This document shows positions 1 through 8,679 of a stretch of 32,995 nt of DNA, one piece after another. The notes beneath the pieces were generated by a model. It was not told the DNA's origin, ran no database searches, and saw nothing but the letters and a program-made list of their open reading frames with translations. Source of the DNA: a virus. The stretch's first letter is position 1, and every line of letters begins with the position of its first letter. The stretch lies in the IMG/VR virus record IMGVR_UViG_3300026372_000001, positions 1-32,995 of that record. One strand, given 5' to 3'. A program made the position numbers and the translations under genes.

Positions 1-99
1 AGTGAGATTCGTCCAGGTCGGCGTGAACGCGATCAGTGTCGAGCCGAGTGCGGCGATGTCGTCCGCGAGAATCCTGTCACCCGCGTATCTGTCTGCCAC
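1..99 (-). CDS. Partial copy of the tail-tip protein at 32536-32967 (first 33 codons)
   Basis: This is the 5' part of the gene that is complete at 32536-32967, repeated because the circular sequence overlaps itself. The GTG start is at 99-97, preceded on the minus strand by a GGGAGGA ribosome binding site. It is cut by the window edge and should not be counted as a second gene. It shows that on the circle this gene follows the 1101-residue tail protein (stop at 113) with a 13-base gap. Confidence 0.9.
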   Translation of the reverse strand, partial: MADRYAGDRILADDIAALGSTLIAFTPTWTNLT

Positions 100-127
100 G
101 TGTCCTCCCAGGTCAGATCGGTGAATA
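1..127. repeat. Terminal direct repeat, left copy (circle closure)
   Basis: Bases 1-127 are identical to 32869-32995. A 127-base exact overlap equals a k-mer length commonly used by short-read assemblers, so this most likely marks a circular contig rather than real phage ends. The non-redundant unit is 32,868 bp. Confidence 0.95.
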
Positions 128-3100
128 TCTCGCCGGACGGCACAGGCGCACAGCAGCCCCACTGACCTGCGCTTTTATCACGCCGTTGATGGAGCGCTCC
201 ACGGTGAACGTCTGTGGTGATGACGTCCCGGAGATGCCCGTCACGCGCATGCGCTCCCCGGACACCATGACGTCGAGCGGGAACGCGTTCTCCGTCGTCG
301 TCCACCGCTGACCCGTGTACGTGACCGATAGTGACGTCGCCGTGCTGGTGACGCCTGCCGCCAGGGTCGACGTGTCGGAGTCGTATCGGGAGTGGTCGAC
401 ACCCCACCCCCGGTCGATGGCGTCCACGACACACCACACATCGTCGACATCCAGGGTGTACGTGTAGGACGAGGATGTCGTCCCGATCACCAGGGACTTC
501 ACATAGGTGGCGCTCCCGCCAGTGCGTGTCACCTCGTACTCGGTGTCACCGCCATCCAGGCGGATCGCTGCCCACCACGTGACGTCACCGTAGTAGACGC
601 GCCACTCCAGGTAGTGCCACGAGGTGTCGGCCGTGACACCGGTGTCGAGCTCGGATGCGCCTGACACGAAATCGACGACGATCGTGTGGCCTGCCGACAA
701 TGAGATATCGAAATGTCCGGAACCCGCGACATTCTGGATTGTCGCGATCCACGCCCCCGCGCCCGCGGATGGCAGCGTAGAGAAGTGGAACCAGAATCCG
801 CCCGTCGCCCAGGGTGACGTCTGAGCCCATTTCGTTGTCGACGTGGACACGTAGGCAGCTGCACCAGCCGGGGCGACGCGCAGCCCGTAGCTCCCCGAGT
901 GCGCGGCGGCGGCGACGGCCGTGACGGCACCAGAGGTCGTGACCCATGTCGCGAGACCACCGGACTCGAAATCATCACCGAAAGTGATTGTTTGTCCATA
1001 TTTTCCGACGAGGTGTGTCGTTCCGCGCGCGCACACCAGGTCCGTCACCAGCTCATATCGGTCCAGCCTGGACGATGCGCCCTGAACAAGTAGCTCCAGG
1101 ACGTCCGGTGGATACCCGGCCGGCTGCCCCGACAGGACCAGGCGCTGCCCTGGTGTGACGCGACGCAGATCCTCCGCCAGTGAGGTAGATACCACGGGCC
1201 TGGAGTGTCGCACCGCGAGCTGTGGGACGCGCGGCTGCTCATCCGTGCCCAGATGTACCCTCCACCAGGCGAGATCCGCCACGTCGTCGTCGAGCTCGCA
1301 GTTCACGGTGTCCGTGGCGGCATAGATCCCGACCCCGACCGGTGGCTGGGCGCTCGTCAGCGTGCCCTCGGTCGCCACCGCGCGCGCCGCGGACGCGTTC
1401 TTCCTGGTCAGCGTCACGTCGTTGACGATCCCCTGGTCGTCATCCGGCAGGGACGGCACCTCGGACAGGTCAGTCCAGTCGACCTCGACGGCGGCCGACT
1501 GGTTCATGGTGGCCCCGAGGGAGCGATACCACAGGCCGGCCCAGTACGGGGATTCCGACAGGACTCCGCCGTCCGCCGCCTCTGCTTCGCGCAGGATCTC
1601 CAGGGCCGTCGCGATCGGCTGGTATCCCATGGTCGTGCTCGTCCCGGACGCGCCCAGGTAGGTCAGGGGGATGCCCTCTTCTTCACAGATGCGCCTGACG
1701 CGCCGCGCAGCTGTTTCTCCCAAATATGCCTTGAATTGTTGGTAAAGAAGGAACAGCGAAGGTACTTCATTCATCACGTGCACGTGCCCGGCGGTGAGCG
1801 ACGCGATTATGGATGTCGGATCGAGAACGATCTGCGATACGCGCCCCAGGGTGCAGCTGGTCGCAGTCGTGGACCAGTAGAGTCCCGATGACGCGCCCTC
1901 GATGAAATACGCGAACGTGATTATGACGTCGCTGCCGGATGGTTCCAGGGATAGCGAGCAGAAAACCTTCTGACCCCATAGGGTCGACGTGGAACATAAT
2001 CCGGAATCGACAACTATCGCACCGGATGATGAATACGCAATGAATTGAACACCTGTGCTTCTATATATAATCTTTATGTAGCACAGCGATGTTGATTCCA
2101 TGCGTATCTGGAGAATGCACGACGTGTCAGTGGCAGTCGGCAAATACATTACCCACCGGACGGAATATCCAGCCGATGACGGAGTGAATACCGGCACCCA
2201 CCCGAAGCATCTCGCGTATCCGAGAACAGGAAGCGAGTCGCTCGCCTTGAATTCCGTGTAGGACGCCAACGCGGTCGTGGATGTCGCGCCCTCGATGGTC
2301 ATCGGGCGGGCCCCCGACACGGGGGTTCCGAAAGATCCAGCGTCGGCCCCGTCCTCCATCGGCCAGTACGCGACAGCCGGCGTCGCCAGGCTCGTGACAC
2401 CCCTGCGCATGGGTGACCCCAGTACGGCGGCCCCCTGACCGAGCCGGCGCAGGATCCCTGCCGCGCTGACCTGCACTGTCGCGTCGGCCAGTGTCGAATC
2501 CCATGTGGGAGGCCACTCGGACGCCTCCCCGGACCAGGCGACCTCCATGTCGCTGAGCTCGGTGCCACCGGCGAGCGTCCAGGAGTTCGTCCCGTCGCTG
2601 ATACTGGAGCTGCCGGCTGCCCCGGTCGACATGTCGAGGTCGACGAGAATACTCCCGGCTATCCCGTCGCGGATTTGCACGCGATGGTATTCGCCAGGGA
2701 AAGCTGTCGCGTACGTGGAATATTCGCTACAGCCGATCCTGATTGACGACGTACTGTTGTAGATGCTCGCGACGATTGTTCCAGTGACCGGGTCGCCTAT
2801 CCTGTGCCATGGCCCGGTGATCTCGTCGGCGAAATAGAACGCGGCGACGGAATTCGTCCCGTCGCTACAGTCGAGCGTGACACGCAGGCAGCGGCGGACC
2901 ATTGCCTCTTCGATGTAAACGCTGCATGTTGCTGTCTGCGTCGTCGCCCCATCCGCGGAATATATCAGGACGAGTTTTCCGCTCAGGAATCCGATCAGCC
3001 ACGAGTAATTCGAGGCTCCGAATTTCGAGATTATCCCTCGCGTTCCTTTCGGGCACCATCCTTCATAGGCGGTGATATCGAGTCGGATATCGAGATCCCC

Positions 3101-3418
3101 CACCGGCGAGGTGGAAGCGGAATCGGGGGAGGAGATATATGCCCCGGATTCCGCGTCGACCATGAGGCGAACAGTGTCCGTCACGCCGACCCTGATCGGT
3201 GTGTTGCGGCCGATCTGTCCATACCAGGCCCCGACTGGATTCCGTGGGCAGAATTTTCCGTCCCGATTGTCGAGCGTCGCCTGGAGCTGCCCTGTCCCTA
3301 CCGCAGATTGTTCGTCGCTACGGCCGTGACGCCACGTCATCCCGGCCGACTGACGCGGGTAGATGTCCGTCCACGTGTCGTCGACGCGTATCTGGATGCG
3401 CGGAGTGTAGGTGACCAT
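113..3418 (-). CDS. Large minor tail protein with lectin-like domains
   Basis: The 1101-residue product follows the tape measure gene, where distal-tail and receptor-binding proteins lie in siphoviruses. The N-terminal part (about 1-90) has the pattern common in actinophage minor tail proteins: a short beta start, a segment around LDNRDGKFCP, then a GxxGRNTPIRV motif near residue 72. The middle (about 100-300 and 360-560) and a segment near 800-1000 are rich in short beta strands with repeated Trp, Gly and Ser, consistent with concanavalin/LamG-like carbohydrate-binding folds. The start ATG at 3418 has a GGAGGG site 6-8 bases upstream and lies 16 bases after the tape measure stop. It probably combines hub and host-binding roles at the tail tip. 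The exact domain borders are inferred by eye. Confidence 0.8.
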   Translation of the reverse strand: MVTYTPRIQIRVDDTWTDIYPRQSAGMTWRHGRSDEQSAVGTGQLQATLDNRDGKFCPRNPVGAWYGQIGRNTPIRVGVTDTVRLMVDAESGAYISSPDSASTSPVGDLDIRLDITAYEGWCPKGTRGIISKFGASNYSWLIGFLSGKLVLIYSADGATTQTATCSVYIEEAMVRRCLRVTLDCSDGTNSVAAFYFADEITGPWHRIGDPVTGTIVASIYNSTSSIRIGCSEYSTYATAFPGEYHRVQIRDGIAGSILVDLDMSTGAAGSSSISDGTNSWTLAGGTELSDMEVAWSGEASEWPPTWDSTLADATVQVSAAGILRRLGQGAAVLGSPMRRGVTSLATPAVAYWPMEDGADAGSFGTPVSGARPMTIEGATSTTALASYTEFKASDSLPVLGYARCFGWVPVFTPSSAGYSVRWVMYLPTATDTSCILQIRMESTSLCYIKIIYRSTGVQFIAYSSSGAIVVDSGLCSTSTLWGQKVFCSLSLEPSGSDVIITFAYFIEGASSGLYWSTTATSCTLGRVSQIVLDPTSIIASLTAGHVHVMNEVPSLFLLYQQFKAYLGETAARRVRRICEEEGIPLTYLGASGTSTTMGYQPIATALEILREAEAADGGVLSESPYWAGLWYRSLGATMNQSAAVEVDWTDLSEVPSLPDDDQGIVNDVTLTRKNASAARAVATEGTLTSAQPPVGVGIYAATDTVNCELDDDVADLAWWRVHLGTDEQPRVPQLAVRHSRPVVSTSLAEDLRRVTPGQRLVLSGQPAGYPPDVLELLVQGASSRLDRYELVTDLVCARGTTHLVGKYGQTITFGDDFESGGLATWVTTSGAVTAVAAAAHSGSYGLRVAPAGAAAYVSTSTTKWAQTSPWATGGFWFHFSTLPSAGAGAWIATIQNVAGSGHFDISLSAGHTIVVDFVSGASELDTGVTADTSWHYLEWRVYYGDVTWWAAIRLDGGDTEYEVTRTGGSATYVKSLVIGTTSSSYTYTLDVDDVWCVVDAIDRGWGVDHSRYDSDTSTLAAGVTSTATSLSVTYTGQRWTTTENAFPLDVMVSGERMRVTGISGTSSPQTFTVERSINGVIKAQVSGAAVRLCRPARYSPI

Positions 3419-3433
3419 GACGCTCCCTCCGGG

Positions 3434-6205
3434 TCAGGACCCGAGCACGACCTGGACGTCCCCGCCCTGGATGCGGATGGACCTCCGGAGCCACGTGAGG
3501 AACGATGCGTCCGCGCCTGCCAGGTCGACGCGCAGGACGATCGGCGCTGCCGTCGATGCGGGAACTGCCGGCCCGAGCCCGCCGGCGGCCGCGGCTGATG
3601 TTCGCGTCGCCGTGTCCGGGATGACACCGGCCAGGCGCGTCGTCGCCGCTCGCACCTGCGGGATGCGGTCGAGGAGGCCCTGGGCGACGCCGTCGGCGCT
3701 CGACCGGCCCTCTTGCGCCATGATCTTCGACGGGGACGCGATTCCCAGCGCTTTCCGCAGTGCCGACCGCATGCCCTTCGCGATCTTGAGCATCATCGCC
3801 TCGATGGATTTCTGTTCTTTCTGGAGGCCGGATACCAGGCCGCGTGCCGCTGCGACACCGGAGTCGTAGAGAGTCCCGGCGACCTGTGTACCGGTTTTCG
3901 CCGACGCATTGTAGATCTGCGTGTTGAGTTTGTTGATTGTTGATATCGATGATTTGGAGCCTGCCGCGAGAGATGACGCGAGGGCGCCGGCCGAATCGAC
4001 ACCGGACTCGGCCAGTTGCTTGATCAGATCCTTGCTCGCGCCCATTTTCGTGAGGCGTGCGAGGTCGGTCTGGAATTTTTTGATCGCATTGAGGTGTTCT
4101 CGCAGATAGGCTTCATAGCCTGCTCCGGATGACGCTGATCCTGCCTCCTGCGCGTATGAGGACAGGCTCGCGCTGGAAACAAGCGAGGACCGTATCTGTG
4201 ACGAATACTCGCCACGTATTTTAATTGCTTCGTCGAGTTTCGCGGTGGCGGATTTTATCTTATCGGCGAGCGATGCGCGTTGTCTCGCGAGAGATATGAG
4301 CGTGGATGCCTCACGCTGCACGTACGCGGTGAGCGTGGATTGTTTCCGACCCGACATGTTCTTGTCGATGATCGACACGAGTTTCTTGGTCGCCGACGAT
4401 ATGTCACCGGTCGTATCAAACATCCCCAGGGAAATGGAATTTACGAAATTCTGACCGAATGCGCGGCCTTTTTTCGACGGTGACGCGATACCGAGGGCGG
4501 ATTTCATCGACCCGAGCACGGTATCGGTCGCGAACGATTTCACTTTCGACGCGAGCCATCCCGCGGACCCGGCTATACCGCTCCACAGACCGTCGATGAC
4601 GGATTTACCTGCGCCCTTCAGCCATGATGCTGCACCAGAGAATGCAGCCTTTATTTTTCCGGGCACAGCCTTCGCTGCCGCCGAGATTTTCCCGAAATTG
4701 CTGACAACGAATATCACCGCTGCCCCAATGGGGCCGGTGATGATACCCAGGATGCTTTTCCAATGCGATTTCACGAAATTAACTACTGCACTGGCGGCGC
4801 CTTTAATCTTATCGAAATTCTTTATGACGACAATTGCCGCTACTCCGATAGGGCCGGTCAGAGCCAGAAGAAGAAGTTTCCAATTATCCTTGATGAAATT
4901 ATAGGCATAGGAAGCCGCCGCCGCCACGGCATGGAAAGCCCCGTCGACAATTGTGCGGAAAGTCTGCGATTTATTGTAGGCGACGACCAGGGCGGCGCCG
5001 AGTCCAGCTATCGCGAGGACGATCAGGCCGATTGGATTCGCTACCAGGACGACATTCAGCGCGCTCTGCGCCAGACTCCACGCTTTCGTCATCACGGATA
5101 TGTATCCGATGGTAGGGCCGAGCGCGGCGAGAGTCGGCGCGATGGCGTTGATGGCTGGTGCCAGGCCGGAGATGATCGAGGCGAGCGTCGTGAGGATATC
5201 CCCTATGGCCTGCATGGATCCGGCGAACATCCCGCCACCGCCAGTGATGCTCGCCTGGAACGCCGGGCCGAGCCCGCCGGCGGCCGACACAACATCTTGA
5301 ATTCCCTTGACGGCCGGCTGCATATTTTCCCACATGCCGCGCATCGCATTCCCGGCGAGCGTCCATATCGATTTCAGCCGGTCGCCCTCGGATGCTTTCT
5401 GCATGAGATCGCCGAGATATCCTACGGCCGATCCGATCCATTTTCCGAGGCGCGGAAAGAATCCGCTCGACGTCGCGGCGAGTTTGATTATCCCATCCGT
5501 GATGGATGGTATTCCTTGTGCGAAATTCTTGACGCCGACCGCAGCATTGTCGATGATGGTGCGGATCGCGCGGATATTCGACGCGGATGTCGCGGTGTGC
5601 AGGAAACTTTTCGCGACGCCATTCAGCGATGACGCTACCGCCTGCATGGGTGCACGCACGGAGGACATGAGAGGGGAAAGGTTTTTCATCTCCGCGTCCA
5701 TGCCCTGGAAAAGTTTCTGTTGGACGCTATTCCTGAGGGATTGGAATTCGTCCTTCATCGACCGGATCTGCACGAGTGTCGCCTGCGCGGATGGGGCGAG
5801 TTCCTTGATTCCCTCGTTGAATTTTTTGGAATCCTCGCCGACGAGCGCCATCGCGTCAGATATTCCGGTCATGCCGAGCCGGTAGGTTCCCATGGCTGCC
5901 GCGCCTGCCGCCAGGGCGCCGGGCATCGCCGCTGATGCGGCTGTCGCGGCTATGACTCCGGTGGCTGCCAGCCCGCTACTGGCAGAGAATGCGGCGAGGA
6001 TCCCGGACGCGCGCCCGACATTGGATGTCAGGGACTTCATTTTCTTGCCGAGTGAATCTGTCCCTGCGTCTAGCTTTTTCCATGCAGATACCGATTTACT
6101 AGATGATTTCTTGGTTTCTTCTCCGAGCCCGGAGACTTCTTTCTTGGCCTTTTTCACCCCCTCTCCAGTGGTTTCGGAGGTGACGACGATACGGATTGGT
6201 TTCAT
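3434..6205 (-). CDS. Tape measure protein
   Basis: The 923-residue product sits directly after the tail assembly chaperone and is the second-longest gene, as expected for the protein that sets tail length and may enter the host envelope. The N-terminus (about 1-60) is Lys/Ser-rich and helical. Hydrophobic segments rich in Ala, Gly and Ile lie near 65-110 and in the middle (about 340-500), where several stretches look membrane-active. The C-terminal third has helical coiled-coil-like sequence. Two copies of an ALGIASPSK motif, about 225 residues apart, are typical of these proteins. The ATG at 6205 overlaps the stop of the -1 frameshift product by 4 bases (ATGA), so the two are translationally coupled. 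Confidence 0.95.
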   Translation of the reverse strand: MKPIRIVVTSETTGEGVKKAKKEVSGLGEETKKSSSKSVSAWKKLDAGTDSLGKKMKSLTSNVGRASGILAAFSASSGLAATGVIAATAASAAMPGALAAGAAAMGTYRLGMTGISDAMALVGEDSKKFNEGIKELAPSAQATLVQIRSMKDEFQSLRNSVQQKLFQGMDAEMKNLSPLMSSVRAPMQAVASSLNGVAKSFLHTATSASNIRAIRTIIDNAAVGVKNFAQGIPSITDGIIKLAATSSGFFPRLGKWIGSAVGYLGDLMQKASEGDRLKSIWTLAGNAMRGMWENMQPAVKGIQDVVSAAGGLGPAFQASITGGGGMFAGSMQAIGDILTTLASIISGLAPAINAIAPTLAALGPTIGYISVMTKAWSLAQSALNVVLVANPIGLIVLAIAGLGAALVVAYNKSQTFRTIVDGAFHAVAAAASYAYNFIKDNWKLLLLALTGPIGVAAIVVIKNFDKIKGAASAVVNFVKSHWKSILGIITGPIGAAVIFVVSNFGKISAAAKAVPGKIKAAFSGAASWLKGAGKSVIDGLWSGIAGSAGWLASKVKSFATDTVLGSMKSALGIASPSKKGRAFGQNFVNSISLGMFDTTGDISSATKKLVSIIDKNMSGRKQSTLTAYVQREASTLISLARQRASLADKIKSATAKLDEAIKIRGEYSSQIRSSLVSSASLSSYAQEAGSASSGAGYEAYLREHLNAIKKFQTDLARLTKMGASKDLIKQLAESGVDSAGALASSLAAGSKSSISTINKLNTQIYNASAKTGTQVAGTLYDSGVAAARGLVSGLQKEQKSIEAMMLKIAKGMRSALRKALGIASPSKIMAQEGRSSADGVAQGLLDRIPQVRAATTRLAGVIPDTATRTSAAAAGGLGPAVPASTAAPIVLRVDLAGADASFLTWLRRSIRIQGGDVQVVLGS

Positions 6206-6704
6206 GCGTCACTCTCCTCTCTGGTCCCGCCATATTCCTCTATGGCCAGTAGCCTGAATAGCGCCGGTGATTCTTTTTCCAGAGCCGACGGTAGACAATG
6301 GAACCGGTCGCAAATATTCAGGATTACGATAGCGTTCCGGTGAGCGGGGGGCTCATCGGTAAAACCATTTCTCCAGGAATCGATTTCTCTTTTAAATCAG
6401 CGGGGACTTCCATCCCCCCGCTGATCGCGTCGGTCCACGCGCGGTAGATCTCCATCCCCATGCTCGCTGGGAGGCTCTCGATTCCCTCACGCGTGAGCGG
6501 GACATCATCGACGTTCCACCCGATCATGTATGTGGTCAGGTGGTCGACGATGATGGATGGCGTCGGCACGGTGTCGTCCTGCTGTTGGCTGATGTCGAGC
6601 AGCTGCACCAGGGAGATCTCGCGCATCGAGACCTCCAGGCCGGCCAGGCGGTGCCCGTCGGGCCAGGCGAGCTCCAGGGTGGCGTCCCCAACGGTGAATC
6701 CCAT
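6202..6704 (-). CDS. Tail assembly chaperone, -1 frameshift product (gpG-T type)
   Basis: If ribosomes slip -1 at the heptamer T TTA AAA (6390-6396), reading continues past the stop at 6324 for another 62 codons and gives a fusion of about 167 residues. The extension is open through to TGA at 6202, which overlaps the tape measure ATG. Its sequence looks like a real protein, with a helical stretch containing RFHCLPSALEKESPALFRLL. In lambda-like tails the short and fused chaperones coat the tape measure protein and recruit tube subunits. The site, the in-frame extension and the position before the tape measure gene agree, but frameshifting itself is inferred. Confidence 0.88.
6324..6704 (-). 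CDS. Tail assembly chaperone, unshifted product (gpG type)
   Basis: The 126-residue protein lies between the tail tube and tape measure genes. It starts one base after the tail tube stop, with a TGGAG site ahead of its ATG. Residues 1-105 are shared with the frameshift product. The last 21 residues are specific to this form. The position, size and slippery site near the 3' end identify it as the short tail assembly chaperone; sequence alone would not. Confidence 0.88.
   Translation of the reverse strand: MGFTVGDATLELAWPDGHRLAGLEVSMREISLVQLLDISQQQDDTVPTPSIIVDHLTTYMIGWNVDDVPLTREGIESLPASMGMEIYRAWTDAISGGMEVPADLKEKSIPGEMVLPMSPPLTGTLS
6390..6396 (-). other. -1 ribosomal slippery heptamer
   Basis: On the minus strand the sequence is T TTA AAA in the chaperone frame, followed by GAG. 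This is the canonical X XXY YYZ form. The -1 frame is open from here to 6202. I did not fold the downstream RNA, but a C-run and a GC-rich segment follow. Confidence 0.85.
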
Positions 6705-6705
6705 G

Positions 6706-7107
6706 TCAGCTCCAGGTGGGGACGGTGCCGTCGGCGAGGGATCCCTCGCTCGACCAGGCCAGCTCGCCCTTGTCGTCCCGTTTCAGGGAGTAGGTGGTGT
6801 ACAGGAGCTCGGCGGCGAGCGTGGAAGGGCCGGCGACCACGAGGGTGGTGGTGCGCGCGACGCTCGTCGAGGGGACGGTGCGGAAAACCGTGTGGGAGAG
6901 GGTCGAGTTGAATTCGCCCTCGAGCTTGACGGTCATGTCCGCGAGCCCGAGGAGCCTCTCGTGCGCGGACTTGTCGACGCCGGTGACGTCGATGTCAGCG
7001 CGCGGGGTCTCCCAGTCGACGCTCTTGACGTCGTTGCTGATGTCGGTCACGACGCCGGCGGACGTGTCCACGCTGATCGTCATGCCAAGTCCGACACTTT
7101 TCGTCAT
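6706..7107 (-). CDS. Tail tube (major tail) protein, short paralogue
   Basis: The 133-residue protein sits just before the chaperone, the normal place of the major tail protein. Near residues 40-65 it carries DVTGVDKSAHERLLG, which is almost the same as DVTGIDKSAHERVGG in the 241-residue protein at 7953-8678. Both also start MTK and share a segment around YSLKRDD / YDPKRGDDGA. It has the beta-rich composition of tail tube subunits but is short for the family. Which of the two forms the tube cannot be decided from sequence. Confidence 0.75.
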   Translation of the reverse strand: MTKSVGLGMTISVDTSAGVVTDISNDVKSVDWETPRADIDVTGVDKSAHERLLGLADMTVKLEGEFNSTLSHTVFRTVPSTSVARTTTLVVAGPSTLAAELLYTTYSLKRDDKGELAWSSEGSLADGTVPTWS

Positions 7108-7110
7108 GGT

Positions 7111-7581
7111 TTATCCCTTCTCTCTGATGTCCTGGAGGCGCCCCAGGTTGTCCTGGAGGCGCCCCATCCACTCGGTGGAGTGAACGACGTCCGGCCTGCC
7201 TAGTATGTGGCGCGTCCCGTACTGGGATTCCCGCATCGAGACGATCCGGTAGAGCGGAGGCCGTCGCGGAACACGATGCTCCTCGAAGCATTCCTGGCCA
7301 GGCGGGAAATCGAACACGAGCAGCGTGGGGGATTTCGACACGTACAGGCTGTCCGGGATGACGACACCGGCGGCGACCAGCTCGGCGAGCGGAGCCCGAT
7401 GCTCGGTGAACATCCTGCCCGAGTGGGCGCGGACGTAGTGAGCCTGCCGGCTGCCGAGCTCCGTCATGGGGTCGACGATGGTGATCCATCCTGCCGCCCA
7501 GTGCCGACAGTGGACCTCCTCACACGACGCGACGCGCATGTCGCGCATGTCGCGTGTGGCCCGGTAGGAGTCGATGAGCAT
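7111..7581 (-). CDS. Conserved phage protein of unknown function between tail genes
   Basis: The 156-residue product starts at an ATG (7581) that overlaps the upstream stop by one base. The N-terminal half has a Cys and two His (CEEVHCRHW) followed by AAGWITIVD and RQAHYVRAHSGRMFTEHR; the C-terminal half has a hydrophobic strand (LLVFDFPPGQECF) and a Trp/Arg-rich end. This arrangement is familiar from actinophage head-tail regions, but I know of no assigned role. The Cys/His spacing could bind a metal. It lies between two tail-tube paralogues, so a tail assembly role is likely by position. Confidence 0.7.
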   Translation of the reverse strand: MLIDSYRATRDMRDMRVASCEEVHCRHWAAGWITIVDPMTELGSRQAHYVRAHSGRMFTEHRAPLAELVAAGVVIPDSLYVSKSPTLLVFDFPPGQECFEEHRVPRRPPLYRIVSMRESQYGTRHILGRPDVVHSTEWMGRLQDNLGRLQDIREKG

Positions 7582-7940
7582 CACGCGCCTCCGGTGATCG
7601 CGTGTCCGGCCGACCTGCACAGTGCGCTCATGGCGTCGGCGACACCGTCCTCGTCGAGGATGCGTCCGGCGAGGAGTTCCTGGTGCGTGTGGACGAACTC
7701 GCGCACGGACTGCTGCTGTCGCAGTTCGTCGTCCCAGCTGGTCTCGCACCAGGTGAGCATGGCGTCTGGGCTCGGCGTGGTGGACACCATCTGGCTGGAC
7801 GCGTAGCTGCTCGACTGCGCGCGCGTCATGCGCGTCCGGCTGGTGCTGCCGGACCCACCAGTGAGGATGACCACGGTGGCGAGCGCGGTGAGCCCGGTGA
7901 TGATCGACGCCCGTAGGGCTCGCCTGGTGGTGGGGCGCAC
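7581..7940 (-). CDS. Small membrane-anchored protein of unknown function
   Basis: The 119-residue protein begins with a basic stretch (RPTTRRALR) and one hydrophobic helix (about residues 12-28), then a Ser/Thr-rich linker and a soluble helical part with Cys residues near 64 and 108. It starts with GTG at 7940 behind a GGGAGG site, 12 bases after the tail tube paralogue. The anchor would place the soluble part outside the cell or at the membrane. I do not recognise the family. Confidence 0.65.
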   Translation of the reverse strand: MRPTTRRALRASIITGLTALATVVILTGGSGSTSRTRMTRAQSSSYASSQMVSTTPSPDAMLTWCETSWDDELRQQQSVREFVHTHQELLAGRILDEDGVADAMSALCRSAGHAITGGA

Positions 7941-7952
7941 GCTGCCTCCCGG

Positions 7953-8678
7953 TCAGAATGTCGTGGCGGTCTCGTTGCGGCAGATCACCGCGTTGAACGT
8001 GATGCCGACGCTCGCGCCGGTCGTGATGGCGCGGAGGTAGCGGTTCACGGTGGTGGTGGCGGTGGCGGTGGCGGCCCTGGTTGCCCCGATCACTGTGGGG
8101 GTGAACGTGATCAGGTCGACCCACGTCGCATCGTCGGTCGAGTGCTGGATTTTTACGGCGGTAGGCGCGGTGGGGATCGCCGTGACCTGCAAGTACGCTT
8201 GCGCGCCGAAGGATGTCGCGGCCCCGTCGTCGATGCTCGCCCCGTTCGTGGCGGCCGCGTCGACGCGCAGCCCTGCGGTGAGCTGGCGTCCCCACTCGGA
8301 GGCGTACCCGTCGGAGAGCACCTCGACGTCGATGAGGATGGCCCCGTCGTCGCCGCGCTTCGGGTCGTAGCCGATCTGTCGCGCCTGCATGCACAGTGCC
8401 GCACTGCCGAGGGTGGTTCCGCGGCAGTAGGTGGCGATCCTGTCGGTGGTGGGCAGGGTCGAGTAGACGGCGTGGGCTCGGCCGGCGGCGGGGTTCAGGT
8501 AGGTGGTGGTCTTCAGGGTGGCGTCACGTTGGCCGCCGACGCGCTCGTGCGCGCTCTTGTCGATGCCGGTGACGTCGATCGGGGAGACCTGTGAGTCGAT
8601 GTCCAGGCTGCGCGTGTCCCCTGAGACGTCGTATCCGCCCAGGTAGAGGTTGTCGCCCAGGCCGCTCGCTTTGGTCAT
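7953..8678 (-). CDS. Tail tube-like protein, long paralogue with extra C-terminal domain
   Basis: The 241-residue protein starts at ATG 8678 with a GGAGG site 9 bases upstream. Its first 120 residues resemble the 133-residue protein at 6706-7107 (shared DVTGxDKSAHER motif near residues 38-50). The last 100 residues form an added Ala/Thr-rich beta domain ending in VGITFNAVICRNETATTF, of the Ig-like type often added to tail tube subunits. The extra domain makes it a good candidate for the main tube protein. Confidence 0.78.
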   Translation of the reverse strand: MTKASGLGDNLYLGGYDVSGDTRSLDIDSQVSPIDVTGIDKSAHERVGGQRDATLKTTTYLNPAAGRAHAVYSTLPTTDRIATYCRGTTLGSAALCMQARQIGYDPKRGDDGAILIDVEVLSDGYASEWGRQLTAGLRVDAAATNGASIDDGAATSFGAQAYLQVTAIPTAPTAVKIQHSTDDATWVDLITFTPTVIGATRAATATATTTVNRYLRAITTGASVGITFNAVICRNETATTF

Positions 8679-8679
8679 G

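Noticed and set aside
1-127. Real direct terminal repeats of the phage
   Set aside because: The repeat lies inside a tail gene and its length equals an assembler k-mer.
4763-5632. Plus-strand frame of 289 codons opposite the tape measure gene
   Set aside because: Antisense shadow in high-GC DNA with Arg/Gly/His-rich product and no ribosome site; the same holds for 1205-1891, 2804-3598, 12851-13639 and 15331-16368.
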